Shown: positions 22,682 through 33,574 of the stretch, piece by piece
Layout: every line of letters starts with the position of its first letter
Numbering within the stretch: position 1 is the first letter of the stretch
NCBI RefSeq assembly: GCF_932274485.2
Contig: NC_065881.2
Coordinates: 11,256,613-11,320,612, forward strand
Source of the DNA: Patella vulgata
Lineage: Eukaryota; Mollusca; Gastropoda; Patellidae
DNA: 64,000 bases
Direction of reading: 5' to 3'
The notes under the pieces: generated by a model
The model's database searches: none
What the model was told of the DNA's origin: nothing
The model's input: only the letters and a program-made list of their open reading frames with translations
Translations under genes and position numbers: made by a program

Positions 22682-22885
22682 GAATGAAAACTAGTTGATA
22701 TGTACATGATATATATTTATAAATATTAAATCATGGTGTATTTGTATTACCAATTGTATTGGTATCATCAGTGGTCTCATTCCGTTTCACTCCACTAACC
22801 CCTGGATTCTTCATGTATTGAGTGTACTATGGGCCTTTGGCCTTATATTCTTATATGCATTGAAAATAAATTATTATTATTATTA
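22682..22885 (+). promoter_or_regulatory. Probable VPS51 3' UTR with poly(A) signal
   Basis: AT-rich sequence follows the stop. The first AATAAA is at 22865-22870, followed by an ATT run and then a SINE-2 head at about 22886. A later AATAAA pair near 23588-23605 is an alternative. The 22865 signal sits before an (ATT)n tail, so it may itself be part of a retroelement end. Confidence 0.4.
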
Positions 22886-22975
22886 TAACGGTGGCTAAGT
22901 AGGTAAGGCGCTGGCTTGCTAGACTGGAGGTCGGGTGTTCGATCACTGCATTGGCCGAGAAAGTTCTGCAATCTG
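22886..22975 (+). repeat. SINE-2 head only
   Basis: ACGGTGGCTAAGTAGGTAAGG ..GGTGTTCGATCACTGC is the tRNA-like region without the body. Confidence 0.75.
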
Positions 22976-24218
22976 TTTGGGGTTAAAAAAACTCTGTAAA
23001 AAGATTTGACAGGTATAATTCAGTATTAAATTGGTTGATATTGGGTCAATAGGAATGACCATTAGCATTCTGCATACACAAAACTATTTACTCTTACTTT
23101 GAGAATAGATCTCTGCCCTAAATGGCCATCATATCCAATAATAAGTGAACTGTTTTATAATGTGGTCCTACTCCAGTTCACACCTGTTAGTTATACACAA
23201 AAAGATTAATTAATTCTTTTCAATTTTATTCAATGAAAGCAGAATATATACTTCTCAAAATTCTCGAAATATACTTTGTGTTTCCAACAAAAATCGTCGA
23301 TTTAGGATCAAAAATGTCAGCCAACTAGCTTAGTGTCTGTTCTCAACCAGAGCTAATTGTAGACAGGCAGATAAGTTTAGTATGGGCGATTATGTGCCAC
23401 ATGTTTGTTACATTGTTTGTTACATTGTTTGATTAGATGCCCAGGGTCGTCAACCCCATCCCACCCCTATCTGCGGGCCACTTAAATGTAGTTGTTAGGC
23501 TTTTATTGTAAACATTATATTATTTATATATATACAGGATGAGAATTATTGTTATTTATTATGTTATGCAATGATGAGCCTGAAATCAATAAACATGAAA
23601 ATAAATTAAATATCTTTTTTGTGTTATTGTTTCCTAAATGGGTTTATTCATTTATATGAGCTTATTCAGCCGGTCTCAGATTCATAGATATGGAAATCCT
23701 GTTATTTACACTGTCAGCGAAACCTTCGAATCTCTTTGCAGCAATCTCGCCATTGCTGGGAATCATTGGTCGCTCAAAGCATAGCGATAGCATCGGTGGG
23801 TTCGTTTTGCCTAATTGCAAAAACGGCCAAATGTCCAAAATGCGTCTTTTTGATCGAGATTTAAGGCTTCGTTGAAAATCAGAAATGTACGTTCTGATTT
23901 ACTGGAACGAAATAAAACTTATTCTATTTACTTGAGAAACTACGCAGCGAAATTTGGCCACTCAATCAGTAAGCATGGCAATAGGGAAAATGTCAGAAAT
24001 TAGGCTATTAGAACTAGAAGGCCTTGGCACAGCGGCCTTGTCTTCCAACCTTTTCTCAAAACAATGTCATCACTGCGGACAAGACAAACTACCTAGTCAT
24101 TGCATGAAATAAAACAACAAATATCAAGTGAGTGGTTCCGGGAGCCAGGCGTAAGCGTCGACTGTGCTTGGCAGTTGCGGGCCACTAACGATAAAGTCTT
24201 TACTCGAAATGAAAAGCA
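22976..24218. other. Non-repetitive-looking stretch downstream of VPS51
   Basis: No exon with convincing splice sites. 23690-23875 is an open frame of 61 codons in slightly GC-richer DNA, with no recognised product. 23100-23380 has a partner at about 40780-41040 (shared ATAGATCTCTGCCC / GTGTCTGTTCTCAA), so part of it is repeat. Confidence 0.4.
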
Positions 24219-24910
24219 AATTAACAAAATATAATTTACAAGAAGGACGTAATAGAAATATTGCGACCTTCTTGACCGTGGTCGTTCATCTCCAAAATGG
24301 CGATAGTCGACAGTACTTGCATTGGTGTGTAGAATATAACATGCGGGCATGCTATTGGTTTAATTAAAGATACATTATGGGAGATAAGATAAAGAGATGG
24401 CAGTTCTCGCTATAAATAATAGTTAAAAACTAGATAGTGTAAAGGTAATTTGCTGGAAATTTCAGTCAAATTGATCCACTATAAGCCGAGAAAGAAGCGG
24501 GTGAAATTTTAGCATAGTCTCGGTCATCATTACTAAAATCATTAATATAAACAGCATAGTCTCGATTATCCACTTTTCTGATTTAATTATCAACGGCCGT
24601 TAGCGGCATACAGGAATCTAATCCAGCCAACATCGAAGGCTAGCCTTGACATCGAGAGTTTATTATGGTCTGGATAAGTTAATTAATGTCTAATTGATAA
24701 TTTAGATAACATTTCAGGCCTAAAGAAAGACTTGTAATAAGCAGATTTTGCTCTTGCATAATGCATGTTTAACAAAATATAATTTACAAGAAAGACGTAA
24801 TAGAAATATTGCGACCTTCTTGACCGTGGTCGTTCATCTCCAAAATGGCGATAGTCGACAGTACTTGGTGTGTAGAATGTAACATGCGGGCATGTTATTG
24901 GTTTAATTAA
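24219..24910. repeat. ~140-bp duplication flanking a TTAA element
   Basis: 24219-24363 (..TTAACAAAATATAATTTAC.. ..TCCAAAATGGCGATAGTCG.. ..TATTGGTTTAA) recurs at 24768-24907. Between them sits a minus-oriented TTAA-family element, 24364-24772, bounded by TTAA on both sides. Confidence 0.85.
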
Positions 24911-25219
24911 TCAATAACCGGCCTCTATATGATGCCACTTGATATTCCTGGTGAGCTTTCGAAATGCCAACCCAAATAATTGTTCTCAATATAGGTTACC
25001 ACGATTCAAAATAAATAAAAACATAATTTTATGACATGATTAAATTGTACTGTCACTGGATGTGGTCGGCTTTTTATTAAAGGTCAGGGGCCGGTTGCTG
25101 AAAACTAAGTTCATTTATCGATCCGTTAAACTCTAACGCAGTGGATCTCAACCTTTTTTTTTCCGACGGCACACCTTGGAACACACGAAACAATAGCGGC
25201 ACACCTGGCTCTATATATA

Positions 25220-26729
25220 CTATTCAAAAAAAGTAGGGGATATTTGATTTTTAAGTGTTATTAAAGTCACCTAATGAAACTGACGAAGAAACAAATGACA
25301 AAATGAAATGAAGTTCACATTCATCGATTTATTCCAAATGATCGTTAGACTAAGTAAGGCACAGACTGACCATTATAAGGGTCAAACAGCAAAGTTACCA
25401 CAGCATCACAACCAAGTCAGTAACGGGTAAATCCTCCTCTGTTTGCCAAACAAGCATTGATCCGACGTGGCATACTCCTAATGAGACGTCTACGGTTATT
25501 TTGGTCCAGATTGTCCCATTCCTGTTGCAACGCAGCAGCAAGTTCTTGGACATTGGCAGGACGTTGTTGACGTTGACGTAACCTCTGTCCAAGCATGTCC
25601 CAGACATGCTCGATGGGGGAGAGGTCGGGACTCAGTGCTGGCCAAGGTAATGTGGTGATGTTCTGTTGTTGGAGGTAACCTGTAACGATCCTGGCCCTGT
25701 GACATCTTGCGTTGTCATCCTGGAAGATGAAACGGCGGCCATGACGTCGTGCGAACGGCACAACATGGACTGCCAAGATGTTGTCCCGGTAGTACTGGCC
25801 TGTAACACGCCCTGCAACAACATGTAAAGCCGTTCTTCCAGCAACAGTGATGCCTCCCCACACCATAACAGAACCACCCCCAAATCGATCATGTCTGATG
25901 GCGTTAACGTCTTGGAAGCGCTCGTTTCGACGACGCCACACCGTCCTGCGTCTGTCCAAAAAATCAACAGTGAACCTTGACTCATCTGAAAACATCACAT
26001 TGCTCCAGCGTCGATTATCCCAGTGTTGACGATCCCTACACCAACGACGTCTTGCCTGAATGTGATGATCTCTCAAACAAGGGATCACGCGAGAACGTCG
26101 GGCGCGAAGGTGACCCCTATGCAGTCGATTCCGAATCGTCTGGCCACTCACTCTCACACCAGTGTCTGTTTGAAGACGAGCGCTGATCTGATTTGCTGTG
26201 ATGACACGATTTCTCAAGGCCAAGGTACGGATAAATCGATCCTGGGCTTGAGTTGTCGCCCTTGGTCGACCTGAGCGTGGTCTGTCCTGTACAGATTGTG
26301 TATCACGGTATCTGGACCATAGCCTGCTTATGACAGACTGAGAAACATTCATCGTCCGCGCCACAACCGCCTGTGTTGTGCCGATCTGTAGCATGCCAAG
26401 GGCACGTAACCTTTCATTTTGGGTAAGCCGACGCATATCAAAATTTGTTTTCTGGTCACTAAAACAATTAAACTGATGTTTCCACCCTGGAAGTCAATGC
26501 CACAATGACTGTAACATTCAAAGTCAGAGTCGTGCAAATCTTGGGTTGGACCCCCATGATGATCCCAAGCATCACCTGCATTCCATGCGGTAGCTATTGG
26601 TGCGTTTGGGCGTCACATGTAACTGGAAATGTTTCTTCTGTTAGGTTCTATAGTGACTTTTTTCGTAGTCATTTGCATATTTTAGTATTATGCCCCCAAA
26701 ATCAAATATCCCCTACTTTTTTTTAATAG
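25220..26729 (-). mobile_element. Tc1/mariner transposon, apparently complete
   Basis: 1,510 bp between TA dinucleotides (25218-25219 and 26730-26731). The inverted ends are CTATTcAAAAAAAGTAGGGG plus ATATTTGATTTT, differing at one or two positions. It contains a single intronless transposase on the minus strand. The near-identical ends and open frame suggest a recent insertion. Confidence 0.95.
25417..26436 (-). CDS. Tc1-type DD34E transposase, 339 aa
   Basis: Cuts and pastes its own element at TA sites. Residues 1-50 form a helix-turn-helix (TQAVVARTMNVSQSVISRLW), followed by a GRPR AT-hook-like motif (about 57-60) and a second DNA-binding helix set up to about 120. The catalytic triad is visible: D151 in FSDESRF, D241 in QDDNARCH, E276 in SPDLSPIEHVW. 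The 34 residues between the last two define the Tc1-type DD34E class. Length is usual for the family. The start ATG is the first in frame and precedes MRRLTQNERLRALGM. No break is seen, so the protein could be functional. It is not a host gene. Confidence 0.95.
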   Translation of the reverse strand: MRRLTQNERLRALGMLQIGTTQAVVARTMNVSQSVISRLWSRYRDTQSVQDRPRSGRPRATTQAQDRFIRTLALRNRVITANQISARLQTDTGVRVSGQTIRNRLHRGHLRARRSRVIPCLRDHHIQARRRWCRDRQHWDNRRWSNVMFSDESRFTVDFLDRRRTVWRRRNERFQDVNAIRHDRFGGGSVMVWGGITVAGRTALHVVAGRVTGQYYRDNILAVHVVPFARRHGRRFIFQDDNARCHRARIVTGYLQQQNITTLPWPALSPDLSPIEHVWDMLGQRLRQRQQRPANVQELAAALQQEWDNLDQNNRRRLIRSMPRRINACLANRGGFTRY

Positions 26730-26988
26730 TATATATGAAAAATATTTGAATTTTGCAAAATAAAAGCATGTTAAGTCAGAGGGCATACAACCTAGTCATA
26801 GACACATTAATGACTCAAACTAAATAAAGAAAAACACAGCTATGAACTTATCAGTATACACCAGTGGATACTCAATTGGGGTCTCGTGGTTCATCACATT
26901 TTCTTAGTGTGCCGTTCAAAATTTCGCGGCACACTTAGGACGATCTCGCGACACACCTGTGTGCCGCGACACACTGGTTGCGAATCAC

Positions 26989-27191
26989 GGATCGTTATCT
27001 TGTTAACGGTCCGTTAAATTCCTGTTGCTGGAAAGTCAATTTCATTATCCGTTAGCTAAGCCCCCCGTCAGATCGGGTGGCGTCCTTACTGCGCTGCTGC
27101 GACCGTACGCCGACCAGAAAATGCGTAAGGTCGCCGGTAAACGTGAACACCATTTTATGTCGCCGTCCAGCGCAGGAAGGACGCCACCCCG
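26989..27191. repeat. CCGTTAA palindromic repeat and a GC-rich hairpin element
   Basis: 26989-27060 (ttaacggtccgttaa.. ..TTGCTGGAAAGTCAA) mirrors 25089-25138 across the hAT insertion. 27075-27191 is a separate GC-rich hairpin with ends GGGTGGCGTCCTTACTGCGC and CAGCGCAGGAAGGACGCCACC. A related CCGTTAA/GCAACA block lies at 28085-28215. Confidence 0.6.
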
Positions 27192-27210
27192 GTAGAATTT
27201 ACTACAGAAA

Positions 27211-27571
27211 CGGGGGGGGGGGGGCATGGTGGGTAAGACGCTGGCTCGCTAGCCTGGAGGTCGGATGTTCGATCCGAGAAAGTTCATCCAGATTTTCCGG
27301 CGTGGTTCCCTCTTTTCAGTGATGTAGGACGGAGGGCCTGACAAGGACATCTGTCTAGTCGTTCGGATGGGACGACAAACCGAGGTCCCGTGTACACATT
27401 GGCGTGCACGTAAAAGATCCCTTGACAGTTGGAATTCGATATAAGAGTAGGCCGTAGTGCCGCTGTCCAGGCAAAATTTCCCTCATAGCACACTGTGTGG
27501 CGTATGCCCGTCTTCATTAGCCCAGCTGGGAGCAGAACAGTAGGACGTTAAACCTCATTTCATTTCATTTC
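27211..27571 (+). repeat. SINE-2, nearly full length, with target duplication
   Basis: Flanked by TACTACAGAAA (27200-27210 and 27572-27582). The head is preceded by a G run of about 12 and is partly deleted around the B-box/core junction (TTCGATCCGAGAAAG). Confidence 0.92.
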
Positions 27572-27802
27572 TACTACAGAAAACACTATAAAAAAATCTA
27601 TAGAATACTATAGTATTTTCCTATAGAAGTTTTAGCATAAATAGGATTTGCACTACAGAAACTGTAGAATATAGGCAAAATTGTAGAATATTTGGGGACG
27701 TTGTTTCCTACAGACCACCTAAAATTCCGAGGAATACTATAGAATTTCTTCCTATAGAAAATGTGATAACCCTTCCCAGCCAGAAAACTAGACTGGTATC
27801 TA
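27572..27802. other. CTATAG-rich non-coding segment
   Basis: Repeated short palindrome-like words: CTATAGAATACTATAG, CCTATAGAA, GTAGAATAT. No coding frame. It looks like one transposon-derived piece split by the two SINEs that flank it. Confidence 0.4.
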
Positions 27803-27814
27803 TAGGAATTTTTG

Positions 27815-28051
27815 GGGGGTCTGTCATTGAGTCAACTGGCGGTGTTTCGATTCCCCGGTTGTACGTGACAAGGAGTAGGGTCGCCTGTCCAACCTCGTGG
27901 GTTTTCTCCGGGTCCTCCGGTCTCCTCCCACTGCTAAAGACCCCTACGCACAAGCGAATGATTGAAATAAAATTGAACCATGTGTTAGTCCCGAAATGAC
28001 CTAGTTTGTGTCGAGTGGACGTTAAACCCCATTTCTCTCTCTCTCTCTCTC
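27815..28051 (+). repeat. SINE-1, 5' truncated, with target duplication
   Basis: Starts at GGGGGTCTGTCATTGAG, between the A and B boxes. Flanked by TAGGAATTTTTG (27803-27814 and 28052-28063). Close to consensus, so young. Confidence 0.93.
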
Positions 28052-28219
28052 TAGGAATTTTTGCTCAGGGTATACTTCAACTGACGGCCGACTAATGCCG
28101 TCGTTAAACAGATACCTGAGTCCAACACCTCCGTTAAATATAACGGTAAGTTAACGTGTTAAAGTTAAGTGGGCTTCCAGCAACAGACTTTTCTCTCCGT
28201 TAAAGATAACGATCCGTTA

Positions 28220-29634
28220 ACTCCATGATAACTTTGGTTTTAATTAAGTGAGAGTGATGAAACTCCGAGTATAGATTTATTATATCATTACCTTGACTAA
28301 GTTCGATGATGAGAATTTTCTGCTTAGGCTAAGGAGCGATAAGCAATTTGATTGGTCAAGACTGGAACATAACAACTCTGCTTTTAATTATGATAGAATG
28401 TTTTGTTTAAACTTGATGTAGATGTTCATTAGGTGAATGTCTTGTCTGAGTTCAATGATTAACATTTCGAGCTAAAGCTAAGCAGAGCTAAGAAATTTCA
28501 TTGGTCGATGCTTTGGGATAAGATAACTTTGATTCTATCTGATAGAGAGTGATGAAACTTAGTGTATAGTTGATAATCGGTTTGATTGCTTGATACTTTT
28601 GAAAAAAATAAATGTGCGATTATTAATATGTGTCATCTATTTATTTTGGGATTTCGGCGGGGGACATCAGCCTCACTGTTGGCTTGTATAGTCCCAAATT
28701 TCGTTTTATTTGTCATGTAATGTAGGAAGATCGGAGACAGGCGCTTTGCATCTATATAAATAAATTCAAAGATATATGTGTGTGTGTGCGTGCCCATCAT
28801 GCTTCGTAGCCGCGATCCACCCCTAGTATCAAAGCAACTAGTATGACCTCGTGCATGTTTTGGGCCATCAATTTTGGGTCCCGAGCGAATCACGCTTCGT
28901 CGCCGCGCTCCACTTCCACATTTAGGTCCTATTTTAAGGTTTTGTTGGCGAAGCACAGTTTCTGTTGTTTTGGGGTTCCGTGAAAATTTCCAGGATTTGA
29001 TTTCCGATTACACGATGTCACGCTTACACATTTATAACCAGAATATATTAGAATTAACATTTTTGTATTTATAACCGTGTGGCAGTATCATTAACAGTCC
29101 AAATAACCACCCAACCAAAGTCGATCAAAAGCCAAACGAACCTTCACCTCACGATGATCTTCTATGTAATTGTCGTGCTTTAGTTGGTGGTGGGAATCAA
29201 TCTGTTTCACAGAGTATTACGAAAGTCTTCTAATATCTCTGTAAAAGATGACTACCTTCAACACATGACGTCATATCAAGCTCTATGGCGCGTGCATTGT
29301 TTACATAAGACGTTACTGATTCGAGCAGAATGGCGCCTGTTACATAATTCCCATCCGTCGGCTTTTCGGGTAGAAATCGTGGAATAAGCTTTATTTTGAA
29401 GGTTTTGATGTTTAACGACAAAAAAACAATGTTGACATTTTTTCTGAGTAGGTCTTTATGGTATGGGAGGCCATTATTTGAGTGTAGCAATTTTGCGATA
29501 ATATTCCAACTTACTTTTTAATTTTCCCCTTATTTATAATGTTATCGACGTATCAGCTGTGATTTGGCAATGTATTAATAATGGCTGGGGTCGTGACTAT
29601 ATTTCTGATAGCTTTCCATCACATCATCAAGATA
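28220..29634. other. Intergenic, no gene recognised
   Basis: 28740-28980 is somewhat GC-richer, with two similar segments (about 28800-28830 and 28885-28915, sharing CGCGCTCCAC/CGCGATCCAC). Scattered short frames carry no motif I know. Confidence 0.35.
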
Positions 29635-30290
29635 TTTTCAAAATGGCGACCATTGTTGGCGGGAAATCGGACGATGTGCTGATTTTGATTAAGTAGTAGT
29701 GTTTGGTGTTAATACATATGTTTTCAGGGGCACAGATTCCATTTCTAACGGTTACAACTGTGTAAAATGATCACATGTTCACCTATTTTGCATATGTTAA
29801 AGATGGCGCACATTTTTGGCGGGAAAATGGGACGGTGTGCCGATATTGATTAAGTAGTCGTCTTTGGTGTCAATATAAATGTTTTCATCAGCACAGATTC
29901 TATTTCTGTCCGTTACAACTGTGTAAAATGATCACAAGTTCACATATTTTGCATATTTCAAAGGTGGCTGCAATTTTGGACAGGAAAATGGGATGATGTA
30001 CTGATATTGATTATGGTAACACGATATATGTTTTCGGGGCGGAGATTCCATTTCTGCCGTTTACAATTATGTAAAATGGTCACATGTTCACATATTTTGC
30101 ATGTTTCCAAGATTGCGGCTATTTTTGGCGGCAAAATGGGATGATGTGCTGATATTGATTAAGCAGTCGTCTATGGTATTAGATATATGTTTTCGGGGCA
30201 CAGATTCCATTTCTGCTGTTTACAATTGTGTAAAATGATCACATGTATACATATTTAGAATATGGCTGCCTTTTGTGGCGGGACCTTTCC
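29635..30290 (+). repeat. ~155-bp satellite, 4-5 units
   Basis: Units contain TTTTGGCGGGAAAATGGG, GTGCTGATATTGATTAAG.., CAGATTCCATTTCTG and AATGATCACATGTTCAC. Starts at about 29657, 29817, 29977, 30126 and 30275. The join of successive units has AAGATGGCG-like words. Confidence 0.9.
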
Positions 30291-30558
30291 TAAACACATT
30301 ACTGAAAAGGTTTCTGAATGTAGCCTATAAGCTTGTAGCATGTTGATTTAAATTGACAAATAATTCCTTTTTTCAATGTCAGTGACTTAGCTACTTTAAC
30401 CTCGTAACTTGTATTCCATATATTTGTGCCAAGCGTTGACGCCATATACAATTACCAGGTTCTAAATTCCTTGTATTGACAAATTTAATGTATACCATTA
30501 TATTCTTCAACTCGAGAATAATACAAATAATATTCTGGTGAATCCGGCACAATTGTAA

Positions 30559-31027
30559 TTAAACAGGCATTATGTAAGGGCTAAATCTGCCTATTCTAGG
30601 TCTTTCTATAGGCCTGAAATGTTATATGAACTATTCATTAGACCTTTATTAACATGGCAAGATCATAATCAACTCTCGATGCCATCGGCTGGGTCTGATT
30701 TTAAGTAGATTAGAATGGTATGGCCATTTAATGATTTAATTAAAAAATTGTGAAGCGAGGCTAAGCCTCGAACATATAGTAAGGTGCTTACAATTAGTGC
30801 TTGTCAAACTTTCAAAGGCAAATATCTTCGCCTAGAATTAAGTAATTTAAATAGAGTTTTCAATATATTCATTTTGCATTATCTATTTTTGAACTATAAT
30901 GGCAAGAATGGTTAGGTTTGTTTTTATCTAAATCTTACATAATGTCTAATTAATAATTTATATAACATTTAACGACTAAAGAAAGACCTGCAATAGACAT
31001 ATTTAGCTCTCGAATAATGTCTCTTTA
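30559..31027. mobile_element. TTAA-flanked element, palindromic variant
   Basis: Both ends are left-type ends: TTAAACAGGCATTATGTAAG.. and, inverted, ..TTAGCTCTCGAATAATGTCT. The arms extend for about 100 bp with mismatches. This looks like a head-to-head rearranged member of the family at 17139. Confidence 0.7.
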
Positions 31028-31077
31028 ACGCAGCCAGAGTAGAACAGAAGGGCGTTAAACGGTTAGATCTGTTTACG

Positions 31078-31229
31078 AAGGCCAACTGCAGATTTTCTCA
31101 AGGTCAGAAGATGTAAACAGGGCTAGCTCTTACCCAAGACCTAGACCTAAGCATTACCGTAACCCTAACCCACAATCCCTGGCAACAATCACGTGCCCTA
31201 ACCTTGAGGAAATCTGCAGATGACCTTTG
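31078..31229. mobile_element. CCCTAA-cored MITE, copy 1
   Basis: Inverted ends AAGGCCAACTGCAGATTTTC and GAGGAAATCTGCAG. The core has ACCGTAACCCTAACCCACAA and CAATCACGTGCCCTAACC. Confidence 0.7.
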
Positions 31230-31271
31230 TATATAGATCTGATCGGCATTAAACACCATTTCAGCATACAC

Positions 31272-31415
31272 CAATCTGATTAAAATAAAGATCTATATTT
31301 CGTTTCGTTTTTTTTATACTTTCGATGGCCCACACTACATGAAGTAAAGGCAAGTAAAAAGAAATTTTGAACTATAAAAACAACACGAAATATGATCTGT
31401 GTTTTAATTAGATTA
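31272..31415. mobile_element. MULE-like MITE, internally deleted
   Basis: Ends CAATCTGATTAAAATAAAG and GTTTTAATTAGATTA. Flanked by AGCATACAC (31263-31271) and AGCGTACAC (31416-31424), a 9-bp duplication with one change. A fourth, partial copy is at about 33960-34106. Confidence 0.82.
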
Positions 31416-31424
31416 AGCGTACAC

Positions 31425-32195
31425 GCACCGTGATTCAATTGGAATAGAAACACTGCTGCCCAGGCTATAAAATAATATTGTGGCAGGTGTTGGCCCAATC
31501 GTTACATTAATCTACAACTGATCTTACTATGTCGCACATGCATTAATTAATTTAGTTGGCGAGATATCCAGTCAGTATCACCTCTTATTATTAGATACCA
31601 TTATATAATTTCTCCTTTTTAATGTCCAATAATGATATATATATATTTATTATATCTTGCTCAGAGAGAGATTTCTCCTAGGTTAGCTCATATTCCTGAA
31701 GCAATGGTCCGAGATAACTTAAAGGAGCTAAATCGCTAATATTTTGGACCTAGAAATTGACACAAATGGGACGTAACGCATAGAATAATGTAACAGGAAT
31801 ATATATAAACTGATTTACATTCAATCGTTTCCATTTTTACTCTTAATTTCAAATCAGTTACGTTCGGCGAAATATGTCAGAAGTCTCAATCGAATAAAAA
31901 TTTCTAGCGTCTGGTTATTCTAGTCTACATTGTATTTATTGCGCATACTCTCCCGATATAAATGACATGACTTTTTGAATGTCTAGCCTCGTTCTTCGAG
32001 TCCCTTGTTAGAATGGGCCTGAAACGCATTATGGTACACGATTCGTGTACCAATGGTAAAATGTTTATTTTGTCTTAAATATTGGATATCAGAAGCCCAT
32101 CTTTTCCCGGTAAGATCATAACATCAATGTTGATTTAAATTGACAAATAATTCGTGTTTTCAATGTCGAAGATATTGGATAATACTGAGTTAGAG
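31425..32195. other. Intergenic repeat mosaic
   Basis: 31720-31930 and 32030-32195 share words with 41960-42180 and 47250-47400 (ggagctaa..ctaa, TGACAAATAATTC / GATTTAAATTGACA, ACACGATTCGTGT). One diverged repeat family, no gene. Confidence 0.45.
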
Positions 32196-32511
32196 CAATG
32201 GTTCTCAACCAGTGTGTCGGTGTGCCGCGAGATCTTCCTAATTGTGCCGCAAAAGTTAACACGGCACATGCGAAAAACCATGTTATCCTAATTGAGCATT
32301 CCCTAGAGTTCATGGCTGTGTTTTTTATATTTAGTTTGAGTCATTCTATGTGTCTATGACTAGTCTATATCTACGGTTGTATGCCGTCTGACTTATCATC
32401 ATTTTATTTCGCAAAATTCAAATATTTTTCATATATATTTAGCCAGGTGTGCCGCTATTTTTTTTATGTGTTCCAAAGTGTGCCGTTGGCAAAAATCGTT
32501 GAGAACCACTG
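32196..32511. mobile_element. hAT-like MITE with 8-bp target duplication
   Basis: Ends CAATGGTTCTCAACCAG and GTTGAGAACCACTG. AGTTAGAG occurs on both sides (32188-32195 and 32512-32519). The interior carries GTGCCGCGAGATCTTCCTAA and GCCAGGTGTGCCGCTAT. It is inserted in another repeat whose intact version is near 30350-30400. Confidence 0.93.
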
Positions 32512-32599
32512 AGTTAGAGACTTGGCTACTTTAATGCCTTATCTCCACACGTCAAACGCGTACCGTATATCCACAATTTATTGCACTCTGATTGGCTAA

Positions 32600-32800
32600 T
32601 ATGAACACGGAAGTTGGAAGTCGGAAGTTGAAGTCGGAACTCGGGTTGGAAGTCGAAACTCGGAAGTCCCTCCAGGGCTTCCGCACTGAGCCACCGTGGC
32701 TCACGAACAGCCATATTCCGGAACCAATGGTCCGAGAAATCCCTCTCTGGCCATTGCTGGATTGATTTCTGATACTTGAGCTTTTGAGGGCAATGGTGAG
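32600..32800. repeat. GGAAGT-rich short tandem and inverted copy of the 15.6-kb repeat end
   Basis: 32610-32670 has five units of about 9-14 bp, (AGTTGGAAGTCGGA)-like. 32700-32790 is the inverted counterpart of 15555-15640. Confidence 0.6.
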
Positions 32801-32999
32801 CTTACTTGGCAATGGTGAGCATACACCGACCAGTACGCTAAGAGGGACATTATGCCAAGACAGCGGTTATACGATACCCATTGATTTCGATTTTAAAAGT
32901 GTTTTTGGACAGTAAATAATATTTTTGAGCTTTAGTTTCAGCGTGTTGCAATATATAGGACCTCATAATAACAACCACTCTAAACCAGCATGTGTCTTT

Positions 33000-33172
33000 T
33001 CTACACATGCTGGCGTGCATGTTAAAAGATCCTTGGCAGTTGGAATTCGATATAAGAGTAGGCCGTAGCACCACTGTCTGAACAAAACTGCCCTCATAGC
33101 ACACTGTATGGCATATGTCCGGTCGGAGCAGAACAGTAGGCCGTTAAACCCATTTCATTCCATTTCTTTTCT
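33000..33172 (+). repeat. SINE-2, 5' truncated, gapped
   Basis: From GCGTGCATGTTAAAAGATCC to an ATTTC/ATTCC tail; the CCCGTCTTCATTAGCC stretch is missing. Confidence 0.78.
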
Positions 33173-33189
33173 ACAGGCTAATAATAAAA

Positions 33190-33440
33190 AGATTACCTTG
33201 AGTGTTTGGAAACATAATCGTTTCCATGGCGCCATGGATATGTTCTGAAACATCCCAAACGTAGACTGTCTGTCCACGGTTAGCTCCAAGTATGAAGTAG
33301 ATGGATCTCTGTGTGCAGCACTTGAGTATTCGGAAGCATAATCGTTGCCATGGTAATTGTCAGGAATACCTGTGCTGAATTTGACTCATTGCAATAGTAA
33401 GCACAAGAGTCGCAGGAGAATTTTAACATTGAGCTCCCGC
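33190..33440 (-). other. Possible exon-like segment with an internal duplication
   Basis: On the minus strand a frame reading SIYFILGANRGQTVYVWDVS.. ends ..MFPNTQ at CTCAAG|GTAATC. About 115 bp earlier the block ATGGCAACGATTATGCTTCC plus GAATACTCAAG repeats the same end. A Cys-rich frame (..SCDSCAYYC..) lies further upstream, up to about 33440. No family recognised; it may be a repeat. Confidence 0.25.
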
Positions 33441-33574
33441 GGCACCAGTACTTAGTACAAACTAGAATCTGATTATTCCCTTCTTCTTCTCCTTCTTCTT
33501 CTGTAAATCCAATTAGGGCTACTACTTCTTTGAAACCCTTTTCCGACGTGGTTTCCCCTTGTAGGTGGTGAAGG

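Larger units (their letters stand above)
25139..26988. mobile_element. hAT-like MITE interrupted by a Tc1 element
   Basis: The left end CAGTGGATCTCAACC and right end GGTTGCGAATCACG are degraded versions of the CAGTGGTTCTCAACC termini seen in the copies at 32196 and 61061. Removing 25220-26729 leaves about 340 bp, the length of those copies. Its orientation is opposite to theirs. Confidence 0.85.

Noticed and set aside
25632-25985. Overlapping minus and plus frames at 25395-26274
   Set aside because: Shadows of the 339-aa transposase in other frames.
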